Below are positions 35,677-47,900 of a stretch of 64,000 nucleotides of DNA, piece after piece (position 1 is the stretch's first letter; each line of letters opens with the position of its first letter). The position numbers and the translations under genes are program-made. The stretch lies in the NCBI GenBank assembly GCA_033439265.1, contig JAVTVX010000027.1, positions 883,001-947,000 of the forward strand. The letters run 5' to 3'. The stretch is from Dillenia suffruticosa. Its lineage: Eukaryota > Streptophyta > Magnoliopsida > Dilleniales > Dilleniaceae. The notes under the pieces were generated by a model. It saw nothing but the letters and a program-made list of their open reading frames with translations. It made no database searches and was not told the origin of the DNA.

Positions 35677-37050
35677 GAAAAAAATAGATGTGATGCGCCT
35701 CTCGCAACTGGTGCTCAGTTCTCGTTATTATTTTACATACAGAATAACTTGATGAGTTTTGTGCGTGGGATGACGGGGAAATTTAAGATTGAATGGTTGT
35801 TTAGTATCCTTTTCAAAGGGACCAATTCGTTCATATATGGGCATCATCTCATGACAAGAGCAATTTATAAAATAAGATTGTTTGCTAATGACTTGGCATT
35901 GGATGAAAACTTGATACTCATTCTCCAGTTGACAAGACTATGTGGCCCAAGAATTTTGCATCCTTGAATCACAAAAAACAGGAGATATTCCTATTGGCCC
36001 ACGAGACTTTGCGATCAAAATATAAAATAATATAAATATAAAAGATAGATAAATATGATTATGGTGTCATATTATATATGAAGAGCAATATAATAATATT
36101 AAACCTAATATTCAATTGTTTCATGAAATTATTTTAATACATTAAATTTATATAAAAAAACTTATTGTCATATTTATAAAAATAGTTATTATAAATATAG
36201 AAATATAAAAATCAAAAAAATCAAAATATATTTTAAAATCAAATTAGTAATTGATTTGATTTTGATATATGATATATTTTTTGATAATTTGAGGTGTTGA
36301 AAACTTATGTTCAATGTGTACACTTAGATTCTCAAAACGCATGGATGCCTTTTTTGTGTTTTTATTTTCTAAGAAATATAATGATCAAATTAGAAGTTAA
36401 GATTCAATTAAACATGGGTTTTGTCAATAAATATAATTGATTAGGCTAAACATAGTTTAGATTGGGATATTCAAGTTCACCTTATCTCAAGCATCAAAGC
36501 CAAGATCCTCTTATTCTTTGCTGTCGTCTCCATTTCTGAAACTCTTGTTTTATCTCTCAGATAGGACTAAAAACTGTCTTGCTCCCCCCACCTGTGATTG
36601 AATGGTACAAACTCTCGTGGCCATGGCCTATGATCCTAAAGTCTGGAATTCGAGGTTGGCCCCTCCGGCCAGAGGGCTATACCCTCGTTGTAAGAACAAA
36701 AAGGGATTGCCCTTTGGTTGGCTACACCCAATAATTGGTTATTATATCTTGCTGCAGTAAGTACATAACTGGGTACTTGGGTTCTAAAACTTGATGTCCT
36801 ACGCATGGCGCACCTCTTTTCTTTTGGGTACTATTGGACCTATAGAATTATGTCATTTACATGGAGGTGGGTTAATAGCCCCAACGGAACACTATAAGGC
36901 CGGTGGTAAAGAGTTTTATATCAGAGTCCAAATCTTCATCCTCGTCAATGAAAGTTTGGTCAGAGAATGAGCTATTATATTGCAAAATTTAGAAGCAAAG
37001 TACCATTCCCATTGTCCAAGTGAATGCCTGATGTCACACCTAAATGGAAA

Positions 37051-37081
<31 letters not shown>

Positions 37082-37912
37082 AGAAAGCAATGAAATGATA
37101 GTCAAGAAGATAAAATCATTTTCCTCTCTGGATGATTCTAGATTTAAGGGGCATATCTTGTACTTTGAGAAAATAAAAAATGGTGAAGTCATGCAATTGC
37201 GTAGTCTTCATAATATGGAGACCCAAAATAGTGTGCCATGAGAGGAAAAAATATGCAGGAACAACCCTTTTGTTAATTTCTTATTATGCCCTTAGTATAT
37301 ATATTATTTTTTTTTTCAGGTTAAATATATACTTTTATTCTTCACATGACTAATATTTATTAATTAACATATATTTTAATCTCAGTTGACAGTTCTAATT
37401 GTATCAAAATGTTTTTATTATTTTGTTAACGAGAACTCGGAACTTATTCAAAATCTTTACTTCCTAATAATTTTTATATAACATAAAATAAATCTATTAT
37501 TTGGTTTTAAAAATTAAAAACTTTATATAAATTTCCGGCTTTGCATGCAATTTATATAGTAAAAATTGAATTTTCTATTTTGGTCTGTTTGTCACGATAT
37601 TTTTAAAAATTTTATGCTAACATGTAAATTTATAACATGTAAATTTACTATAATTCTCTTTCTTTACCTATCGATGATGTCAAATGGTCAATCTCAAAAT
37701 TTGTGATTAAGATTTTAACGTAATAGTTAAAATTGAAAAAAAAATTAGAGAAATTAGAATTTCAAATGGCGTAATTGATTCTCGTTTAGGAACAAAAAAT
37801 AAATTAAACAAAATTGTTGTTTACTTGTTAAGACTGAAGAAACCGATTACCGGTTCGACCAGTGAAATCAAAAATAATACCGGTCGGACCATGATACCAA
37901 AGGACGGTCCGT

Positions 37913-38419
37913 TTACAGCCGCGGAGCAATTCCTCCTCTGGTTGGGCTCCACGTGGCGATATCAATCACGAGGTCCCTACAAATCGGACACCTAGAATAC
38001 TGCATCAACCACGCATCCACACACTCCTTATGGTACACGTGCTTACACCGAGGCATAACCCTCAAAATCTCGCCGCATACAAACTCCGCCAAACATATTG
38101 CACAGCAACAATCCTCCCCCGCCGCCAAGCCATCATCTCCTTCGCACACGGTGACCAGAATCTTCTCCGGTTCATCATTTAAGGTGGTTGTTGTTGTCGT
38201 CGTTGTTGTTCTGTTCTCGGCCGAGTCCGAGGAGTCTGAACCCCTACGTCGGGGAAGCATGTAGCATAGTGCCAGGAGGAGAATTACTGATAGAGCAGCC
38301 GTGATGAAAATTGCTAGGATTTTGTCCAACAGTTCTATTGACTGTGACACTTGTAGCCCATCTGGGCATTCTTTCAATCTTCTGTCGATAAATGCATCTG
38401 CAAACTTCCTCGTCTCCAT
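37913..38419 (-). CDS. ATL-like RING-H2 finger protein (membrane E3 ligase)
   Basis: An intact intronless 168-residue frame with ATL layout. One hydrophobic segment lies at about 34-55 (ILAIFITAALSVILLLALCY), followed by a basic patch (PRRR), a nine-residue Thr run (71-79) and a RING-H2 domain at about 106-147. Its ligands are C106, C109, C125, H127, H130, C133, C144 and C147, with the spacing C-x2-C-x15-C-x1-H-x2-H-x2-C-x10-C-x2-C. The Pro two residues before the third Cys and the Trp three residues after the sixth ligand (CVDAW) are the ATL hallmarks for E2 contact. The GLD motif common in ATLs is not evident. Expected role: ubiquitin ligase anchored in a membrane; substrates unknown. I cannot assign a particular ATL number. 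The (CT)n-rich sequence just upstream is probably leader. Confidence 0.88.
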   Translation of the reverse strand: METRKFADAFIDRRLKECPDGLQVSQSIELLDKILAIFITAALSVILLLALCYMLPRRRGSDSSDSAENRTTTTTTTTTLNDEPEKILVTVCEGDDGLAAGEDCCCAICLAEFVCGEILRVMPRCKHVYHKECVDAWLMQYSRCPICRDLVIDIATWSPTRGGIAPRL

Positions 38420-38667
38420 CTGCCCTGGAAGGGGTCTTAGAGAGAGACAGAGGGACAGAGAGAGGTGAAAAGAGTTTAACTTGGGGCAATGGAGAGAATA
38501 AGGTGATAGTTTAAATGTATGGACTGTTTCTTAGGAATATCTCGTGAACAAATTCTGTTGGTAAAAAATGCCGCTTTTACCTCACAAGTTAAATATTTAA
38601 ATTTAAATTTAAAACAAAAAAGATAAATTAACCTTATTATCTCCGTTCTTTCAAAACTCTCTCTATT

Positions 38668-38860
38668 TTTTTTTATCTCCTAGATTTGGTCCACCACTGA
38701 GTATTCAGAATTTTACTTTGATTAATCTCGACTGAACTGTTGTTTGGTCCCAATCGAGAGAGAGATCTACCAACATTGTTTTTTTTCACTATCAAGACTC
38801 AAACTCCAATTCTTGATATGAGATACTAATGTTCTTCCCATTAGACCAACAAAACGTTGA
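38668..38860 (-). repeat. SINE-like repeat, copy 6
   Basis: The minus strand reads 'tcaacgttttgttggtctaa', 'tggagtttgagtcttgatag', 'gttggtagatct', 'gagattaatcaaagtaaaat', 'tgaatactcag', then an A-rich tail (the T run near 38668). Confidence 0.6.
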
Positions 38861-40914
38861 TAAACTCTTTCTATTAACCTACGTAATTTAACTATCATCG
38901 TGTGGGTTCATGAATATTAATACAAAGAAAAGGAACATATAATCTTAGAGAGAAAAGCGCACATCACCTAAGTTAGATTATCGAGAGTTTAGGAAAATTC
39001 TAAATAAGGAATTTTTATGTTATATATATAACTGAATTTTGGATTGTAGTATTGTGACAATGCGATAATAATTTGTTTAACATAATTATCATCTCGACTG
39101 TGAGATTATTGAGAAAGATATCGTAATTTTTAGATTTGTTGCGTCTATTCACTGACATATACACGGAAACTTAATCTTTTAATTATTCTAAAAAATTACC
39201 ACATTTTCATTTTGTGACAATTAAATCTAACATTTGTTCAATGTTGGGGAACATTTTTTTTCTTAATATAGTTTTCATTGCTCTTAATATGGAGAAAATA
39301 AAACTTAAATTTGTAAATTTTATAGTAAGTAAAAATTTTAATTATTTAATAATAAAAAAAGGAGTTGGTGAATGATTTTATGTCAAACCAGGACAGGACA
39401 CGTGTCCAGAGATGAGGCACGGGCGAGCATGCAGGCGCGCCTTTCGTGCTTGCCAACCGGATGAAGGGAATTCATTTGCTTGGCTTTCAAACAGAGTATC
39501 TCTGTAAAATAATAAATTACTTCAAATTCCTCGATTCCAAATTTGGAAAAAACTTTTGCAAATTTAACTCCTAATATTAAATCGAGAAAACTATAAAAAA
39601 TATAATGCCAATGACCGATCCCCTTCCCTTATAATAGATTCAGATTCGATTCTCACTATAAATAAAAAAAAAATGTTATGTCCAGTGATTTCAAAATTAT
39701 CCAAAAACTTATCTGATTTTCTTTTTCTAACGTCACGCTCTAGTCAGTAATTTTTTTATGATAGTTTATATCATGTCACAGAAATAAAAAAGTAAAAAAT
39801 TCACACGCATTATTATAAGTAGCCGTCATGATATATGAAAATTTTTCTGCATAATAATTTTTATTTTCGAAACATTGAAGTGTTAAATTGGAAACTATTT
39901 ATATACATACATACACAACAAAATTTTAATTTAATTTTTTTGTAAGTTCTAATTCCCATCTGTATTTATTGCTCCTTCAATTTAATTTGATTTATACTAG
40001 ACAATTGTTAAATTTATTGCTAGTAAATCACGTTTGAGTAAAAAAAAGGGGGGGGGGGGACAACTAAATCTCATATGGAAATTATAAGTATTGTAAAAAA
40101 TAAATCCACAATACTATGTATTGTCAAAAATTCCTTAAAGTTGGAGAACTTGCTCACTATAAGTTAAATACCAAGAAAGCAATTATAAGTGTTTCCTAAT
40201 AACTACAATCTAGCAACAAGAAATTCTACTCCTGGAAAAGTCACTCTAATTTATCGCAATAACCTGGGCTTGTCTACGAATTCGAGTTTGTAAGATTATT
40301 GTATCACTTGGTTAATAAATTATTGTAGGTGGGCCTCATTTGGGTCGAACCCAACAAAATAAGGGCGAGACCGAACTTGGCCCATGAAACCCACTTACTA
40401 TTTGGGTCAACTTGGATGGCTGGGCTGGGCTGGGCTCGGCCTACAAAATCTCATGACATTTGTGGAAGCTATTGGTTCAAGTGGGCCTGTGGGCTAGTAC
40501 CGGGCCACGGTCCAAGTTCTTATCACGACGATATCACTCATGATTCCTCATCCTCACCTCGTGGGTTGAGAATTTGCGGCGGAAATGAAAAGTTGAAGCA
40601 GGAGACAGACATGGGGACTGTTGCTCTCTTCTTCTAATGGGCACATGTTAATGTTCTGTGCTTTAATCCTCCTTTTCAGAGCAGAAGAGAACTAGGGTTG
40701 ACATAAGGACTTTTGCGAGGAAAGAATCGGTTAAGAAATCAAGAAAGCATGAGCGAATCGGAAAGATAATCTTGAGATATTCCCAGAAAAAAAAAATGCT
40801 CGAGTTGAGGTTAATCTTACTGCTGGTAATATCAAAACACAATAAAAACGGCGGATCTCATAGAATAGAAGATGAAAGGTGTGCATGCCGTAAGTAACAA
40901 ACATATGCCACATT

Positions 40915-41065
40915 TATTTATTTATTTATTTTTGTGTAAGTGAATACTTACTATAAATCAGTATTCGAGTTTAAACCGATTAATCCGACCGGTTCGGTAT
41001 CTTAAGAGAATACTTGTCTTTCCATTATCGAGATTCGAACTCGAGACCTTAGTCGCTCAAAACTT
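40915..41065 (-). repeat. SINE-like repeat, copy 7
   Basis: The minus strand reads 'gtctcgagttcgaatctcga' (B-box-like), 'agtattctctt', 'cggattaatcggtttaaact', 'gaatactgat' and a short AAAT-repeat tail. The match to a Pol III B box is the best in the family. Confidence 0.55.
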
Positions 41066-41071
41066 AATTTG

Positions 41072-41074
<3 letters not shown>

Positions 41075-41120
<46 letters not shown>
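41075..41120 (+). repeat. (CT)n microsatellite
   Basis: A perfect dinucleotide tract of about 46 bases, directly beside SINE-like copy 7. Confidence 0.95.
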
Positions 41121-41123
<3 letters not shown>

Positions 41124-41988
41124 GTTTTCTTATAATTCAAGCACAGTGTCAACATGGTGCAATGCTTTCCAACGAAACAAATGGCGCCGCTATTATGACA
41201 AAACGTGGCTTTTATCTTATTTTTCTCTTTTAGATCACATTTATTCACATTATGAAAGGATAGACAAACCCATAAACAAAATAATTCTTTGCTTGGCTTG
41301 TCCATATTCTAAATTCTAAATGGAGTGTAATCCATCTCTCATTTTCAAGAATTTTCAAGTGAAATGCATCAGTTAGGTTGCTTGCATGTCATGCAAACAT
41401 ATTAACAAGCAAAATAAAACATATATTTTAAGATCTAATTTCAAAATAAGATTACTTTTGTTAGTATCATACAACAATTTCCCTTTTATCCTTCAACAAT
41501 AGTGGCAGTACAAGATGCCCCGGACTTCCCTTTATAGAGAGGAAGATATCCTCCCCTCCTTTGTCTTTTGGTACAATATAGGTTCTCATATCCTGTTTTT
41601 GAATGAAGCAGGAATCTGGAGCCCATATAAATGAGGGTTAGCATATTCTAACGTTTGTCTTAAGATATAAGTAGAACCAACATTCGCGTGGGAGAACCTT
41701 ACATTCAACTGTCATTTGCTTTATCCGGATATCTTGTCATTTTCAATCTGTAGATGGAACTGCAAATCAACTCTCAGTTCAGATCAGCAACCTTTAAAAA
41801 AAAAAATAGAAATTACATTAATTTTGAGAAATGATCGCATTTGAAACTGAATTACTATCACTACTTCATGCTAATCGAGCATAGCAAATGACAGAATTAA
41901 TACCACTACATCACTCTCAAAGACTCATAGGACAAATACCGTCAACAGCAAAGATGAGAACAATATTCAAGGATCAAACTTTTTTACC

Positions 41989-44900
41989 TCAAGCCTGAGA
42001 AACAAGGGATTGTGGAAGAACTTTGTATGGGTTCAGTATGCCCTTTGGGTCTAGCAACTTCTTGATGGAGGCCATTAGCTGCACCTGTCAATCACAGTAC
42101 GATGTTCAATATGAGAGAAGTGACAATAAAGCTTTCAGTTTATTCAAAAGTAGGTCACATCATAATGTAGTTTTAAGAGAAAGCTACTGCCATGGCTCAA
42201 GCTTCATCTAGATTTCTAGGATCAAGTCTATTGCAATTTTTAAAATGAAGGTAAAAAGCACCCTAATCTTCACCCATCAAAATGGGCAAGACAAAGAAAG
42301 TTATGACCAAACTATGGTCTTGTCTATCAGCAACAGTTTTATGCACTAAAACGCTAGAGCAGAGCTCTCTGCTTCAGCTATTTGGACAGCCTGCTGAAAA
42401 TTGTGAGGAGAAACCAGCCACTCTCTCAACCCTAATTATCTAAATTTACATCTGATGATTGCAAGACATGTCCCAAGTAAGCTTTTATTTTGCCAGATAA
42501 GATTCTATCATCAGCCCCTTTCATGCATATTCAAGAGTGGACATATGTTTGTCATGCATATTAAAATAATTACTCTTTTACTCTCTAGGTTGCCAAGGAG
42601 TAGAAGTGTCCCCAAGCATACATACTATGGCCATTCTTAAAGAAAATATAAACTTTTCCTTAAATGAACCTTTTCTACAAAAGAGTAATTAAAGTAGTGT
42701 GAATAATTTATCACACTTGCATTAAACCGCAGAGCTATAACAGCAGGGTAAGATGAGATGCAAACCATCATTCGCAAAACTCAATAGTACCATCACAATA
42801 TGAACTGAACTACTGTAACATTAAAACATTTGAAGAACCAAGTCAACCTCTAGAACTACGGGTTTTAGAACCCAAAACAACACTTACAGTTGCAGGTGGC
42901 TTGCTGAAGTGGATCTTATCAGCTTTCATAAGTCCCAATCCATGCTCAGCACTAATACTCCCACGATGTTTGGATGTCCATTCATAAACAAATGGTTCAA
43001 TTTGGCTTAATATCTGCATCGTTAACATCTAAAAGTCAGGAGTTAACAAAATCTGAAACGTTTAATACCCTCCTTGGACAAGGTACAAACAGGGAAAGTA
43101 CGTTGTCATCATATTGGGAGGCAGAAATATTCAGATGCAAGTTGGCATCCCCAAGATGACCATATCCCACTACTTTGGCAGAATCACCTGGAACCTCAAA
43201 TACAAATTGAGAAGAGAATAAATTTCTGATATAAACAGATAAGGCAGAGAACATAGAATGCAGATAGCACCATAAACATGTTGCACAAAAAGTCATCTCA
43301 AGTTCAAGATGAAAACTGTCGATTTTATTAGAAATATATATCTAGGAACTAGGTTGAAATGCCATGCAAAGAAGTATCGATGGATCTCTTATAGATATGC
43401 AGTCTGGTCCACATCTCCTCCACATGATCATCCAGGTAACAAAATTTATCGGAAGGAATATATACCTAGTCTCGTCCGCATATCCTCTACAAGATCATAC
43501 ATCTTTTCAATGGGTAATGACAAATCATACTTGTAGACAGCCCCAGCCTTCATCAATGCCTCTGAGACACCCTGAAATTATGAAGAGACCTCAGAGAAGG
43601 GCAGAGGCCATATAACAACTAATTCAACATGATTTGCTGTGAGTTATTTATTCTAGCACCACTTTCTGGCAAGGGCACTTATGTGCCCACTGCTGACAAT
43701 ACATGTGCATCATAAGGTGTTTACATCTTCTCTGCATCCGCCTCTATGGCATCAGAGGCATATAGTGCAGAAGACAATATCTGACCACTTATGAAGATAA
43801 AAAAACAAAAAGGGTTAACAGGCCTATCAAGAAAAAGGTGGGCTCTTGTTGACAAGTTTACATAGGACCAGCAATAGATCTTTTACACAATATTCAAACA
43901 AGCAAAATGAATGCACTAACACTTAGTATAGAAAAACTAACATGAGGACATTATCAGAGATCACTGCAACAAAAAACCTTTACTCGTGAGAATTATTGTG
44001 CATAACAAAAGCCATGCCCATGGGGACAATGGACCTCAACTGAAGGTATTGCTACAAACAGAAGATAATGAAGGGTTTAGAGAAAGAAAGTAAAGGTACT
44101 ACAACCCATGAAAGCTGCAGGATACCAAGAATTCTACAATGTTGGATTTGTCATTCACAAGGAAGCTGCGAAGCATGAATATAAGGCCTGAATGCCACAC
44201 AACAAGAACTTAGCAATATGGCAACTTCACAAAATAGAATAATATGATATTGGAGAAATGTTTTTGTGTGTGTGTGCACGTGCACATAATAACAAACTTG
44301 ATATTCCAATTTACATTTCAAGAGTTACAAATAGGAAATTCACAAGATATATAAAGCGATTACAAAGAAGATTTGCCTTTAATTCAATTCTTAAAAGATT
44401 GGTGCCTATCAAATCACATGACTATTCAAAATTTAGATCAATAACAACTGTATGAGGTATGGCTCAAATAATCAACAAATATTTAAGAAGCATCTACTAT
44501 ATGAATATATAAATTAGAGATTATAATTAGAGGATCCAGCAAGGATTGTCCATGTTTCATGGGAATGGAACTTTTCCTTTTCTAGATCCAAAGTAATAAT
44601 AGTTTGCAAAATTTATAGTCAAAACAAAGCCATAAATAGAGATGTAGAAGTGCTCACGACAACAGTTTGCAAAAGTCCTCATATTAGATGAATTTCCAAG
44701 ACTATAATAACCCAATTGTGAGGAAAAATAGGAGTTTTGAATGTCAAAACCAGTGAGGAAAAGGGATATGGAAACCTCTCGTATGCGCCAAAATGAAGTG
44801 GCTTGGTTAATGTCTTGTGCAAGAACACCATCAGAGATCAACCCATGCTCCATTGATCGAAGTAAGAAGGCCTCGAGCTTCTCACTGTAAACATCATGAT

Positions 44901-47900
44901 ATAATCCAAACATTGGAAATATATGAAGATGATGCCAGCTAAATGATACAGATCGGCTTTCAGTATTGATATTCACAAACTACCCACATCAATAAAAATA
45001 AAAGAATTGCGATATATACATCGAAGACATTTTCTTTTATAACTTTTATAAAAATATCCATGTGTATGCTTCAAACAAAAAAAAAAATATCATTGATGAA
45101 GAGGGATGAATTTACACAAAAGAAAATAAGAAATCCTCCCTAAAAAAGATTAAATTATCACACCATTAAAGAAGAGGGCAACCACTGAAGAAGAAGAGCT
45201 GTCCAATCCCTCTTCACATCCTTTGATGTATAAGTTTTGAAGGCCTTTATTGCAAAGACCATAAATAAGTAAAAAATTAAAATTAAAAAATAAAAAATAA
45301 ATAAAAAATAAAAAAAACAAAACAAAAAAAAAAAACCTTGCTGCCTAAGACAGAACAAAGCATTGGGCTATTCTTGAAAATCATGGCAATCATCTCCATC
45401 CTATGGACCAAATTGGACATTTTGGCACACTATTTCACAATAACTTAGCTTCCTTACCGCACCCAAATCCTCTAAACTAGCAACCATGGTAAAGAATGTG
45501 GATAAAAACTAAATGTAGAAACGTTGCAAGAAGTACCTATCTGAGGATTCATCACTTCCAGTTGTCTCTATCAGAACATAGAAATTGTGAATTGAAGGAG
45601 GCAAAGGATTTCGAGCTCCTTCTAAATGCTTAAGAACCTATCACAGGGAATAAACATTATTTAGCATATTCTCACTGATATGCAACTTTTAATCACCATG
45701 GTAGGGAGTCATAGATATGTACAAAGATTATCGTCCTTGTTAATAGACTGTATCTTTCAATATTAAGTTCCTTCTATTGACTACCCAAGACAACATTTAA
45801 AATAAACTGAATCTCAGATGAAGTGACTCTTCATAGTGATTGAGGGGGTTGAGTCTCCTCTCCTCTCCTCTATAGATTTTAGATTTTGTTTTATTCTATT
45901 TACACAATTTCTCAACTAGGATAACAAAGTTTTACACGAAAACATAACATTTAATGAGTGTGAAATGGTCATTATACTGATAAATTTTGGCATTAAATGT
46001 CTTCCGGTACTACTATATCCAAACAAGGCCCTAACCAAAAGAATTCCTCCTCACCAAAAGACCTGATCAATAGATTTAGTCCATATCATTACGAACTTAA
46101 GAAATTAGCACAGCATGAAAAAAAGAAATAGTTATGTGTGTATTCTGTGAATCATAAGCCTCTTTCAGCCATCAAGTCAACTGAGCTTGGATATTGATGT
46201 TGTTCAAATTAGGTCACAGTAAATCTGGGAAGTTCATGACTAAACTATATCTGGAACCACAAACAGATGAACTGAGCATTAATTGTAAAGTGGACTCACC
46301 AAATCCATTGCCTCGTAATCCAAAAATTCAAATGCTGACAGAATCTCCCCAAGTTTTCTCTTAGCTTCTAAAAGAAGTTTCTGACAGAAGGGATAGCAAG
46401 TATAAGTTTCAAACATGAATAAATGAAGGAGAAGGCAATTTCTCTGCAGACACATGGTCAACATCCATCCACTCATTGGTTAGAAGTCAAGACTAAAATC
46501 GCAGGAACATAAAGGTGTGAAGAATAGCTTGATGTTTTAATCCAATCAAAATATTCAGCCACCCTAGCAGTGAACAAGAGAAAGCATCCAATAATTCAAA
46601 AGGATCTCATTTGATAAGCATATGGTGTTAAGGTGATTAATCAATCATGCAAACCATTTTAAAGGTGACAGAATTTCACCCACCTGACAACTACAATAAT
46701 CTTGACATGCCAAAAATGCAATATGAACTGAAGGCAACTTTGGCGGGGTGAGTATGGAAACCTTTGTTACAATTCCCAAGGATCCCTCACTTCCTGCAGA
46801 AAAAGAAGAATTGAGATGAAAATGAGTTTGATTTGCAGAACACATGCAATCCAGTGATGAACTCCAATTGTTTACCTATAAATAGCTGCTTCAAATCATA
46901 TCCTGTATTGTCTTTACGTAGAGTCCCAAGCATGTCAAGAATGGTGCCATCAGCTAAGACAGCTTCAAGTCCTAAAAAGATTGTATGTATCAACATAAAG
47001 AATAGTTCAGCTTACAAACAACTCTTCATTAATCTGAACATCTGTGAGACTAAATTACCATGAGGGAAAAAATATAAGCACTCTTTGTATCTCCAATAAC
47101 AATACAATGCATTTTTTTACAACTAAAAACACTGTGAAACACCCGAGGACCACTGGACGAGCACTCAGTGGTATTGTGGATGTGTTTGAACAACCCAGTT
47201 CCTTTTTTTTTTCCTGTCTTAAAAGATATAAGAACTAAAGAAAAAGCAGAGAGAGGAAGCAACTCTTTTTTAGTAACCGAGTTTGAAGGCGTAATGTTTT
47301 TCCATTCCTTAACTGTCATTTCCTTAAATTTCAAATTACTTCATAATCAAAGAATATTCTTACGCTTGTAGAACTTATGACAGAGAACCAATCTTTTTCT
47401 TCAGGTTGAGATAATTCATTCAATTTATTATGGGTGGCAAGAAGACTTCACTACATCAGCAATTATAAGAAACCACTCAAACAAGACTTCTGTTACATAA
47501 GGACAAACAGCATTTGAATGCAAATACTAATTTTACTACATGAAACAGAGAGTTCGATTTGGGGGGGTCCACCCAGTAGGGAAAAAAATGGTGGCGAGCA
47601 AAGAAATGCTTTACCAAGTATATTCCCATGAAGTGACCCATAACGAACCAAGCGCAAACCGCCTGCATTGGTTGAAACATTTCCGCCAATTTGGCAACTT
47701 CCTTTTGCACCCAAATCAAGTGGCATAACAAATCTATAACAGAAGTATAACACGTCAAAATTTCAGAAAAAATGATTGCGTTAAAATTAGATAAATTTTA
47801 TGACGCTGGAAAAGCCACATTTTAAATGCCTATCAGAAATATATGTGCATCATAACACATATCGAACTTACTTTAAGATTGATAACACTATTAAGCATTC

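Larger units (their letters stand above)
31960..37912. other. Intergenic spacer between DnaJ and RING-H2 genes
   Basis: No supported gene in about 6 kb. It carries a T run (about 32322-32347), the tailed insertion at 33209-33297, two SINE-like copies, a long (TA)n at 35637-35671 and a (GA)n at about 37050-37077. Open frames such as those near 35270, 35749 and 37044 show no family motif. Confidence 0.5.
38420..41988. other. Intergenic spacer between RING-H2 gene and D2HGDH 3' end
   Basis: No supported gene. It contains two SINE-like copies, a G run near 40050, a (CT)n at 41075-41120 and a GGCTGGGCT repeat near 40424-40440. The last 300-500 bases (about 41450-41988) likely include the D2HGDH 3' UTR. 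Confidence 0.5.

Noticed and set aside
34201..36470. Frames near 35270-35452 and 35749-35967 as possible genes
   Set aside because: Short, without motifs, in AT-rich sequence beside a microsatellite.
41015..41040. tRNA-like B box (gagttcgaatctc on the minus strand)
   Set aside because: No acceptor, D or anticodon arms can be folded around it; it belongs to a SINE-like copy instead.
44557..47758. Several 86-139 codon minus-strand frames treated as separate genes
   Set aside because: Each overlaps one D2HGDH exon and extends into introns; the spliced model explains them.
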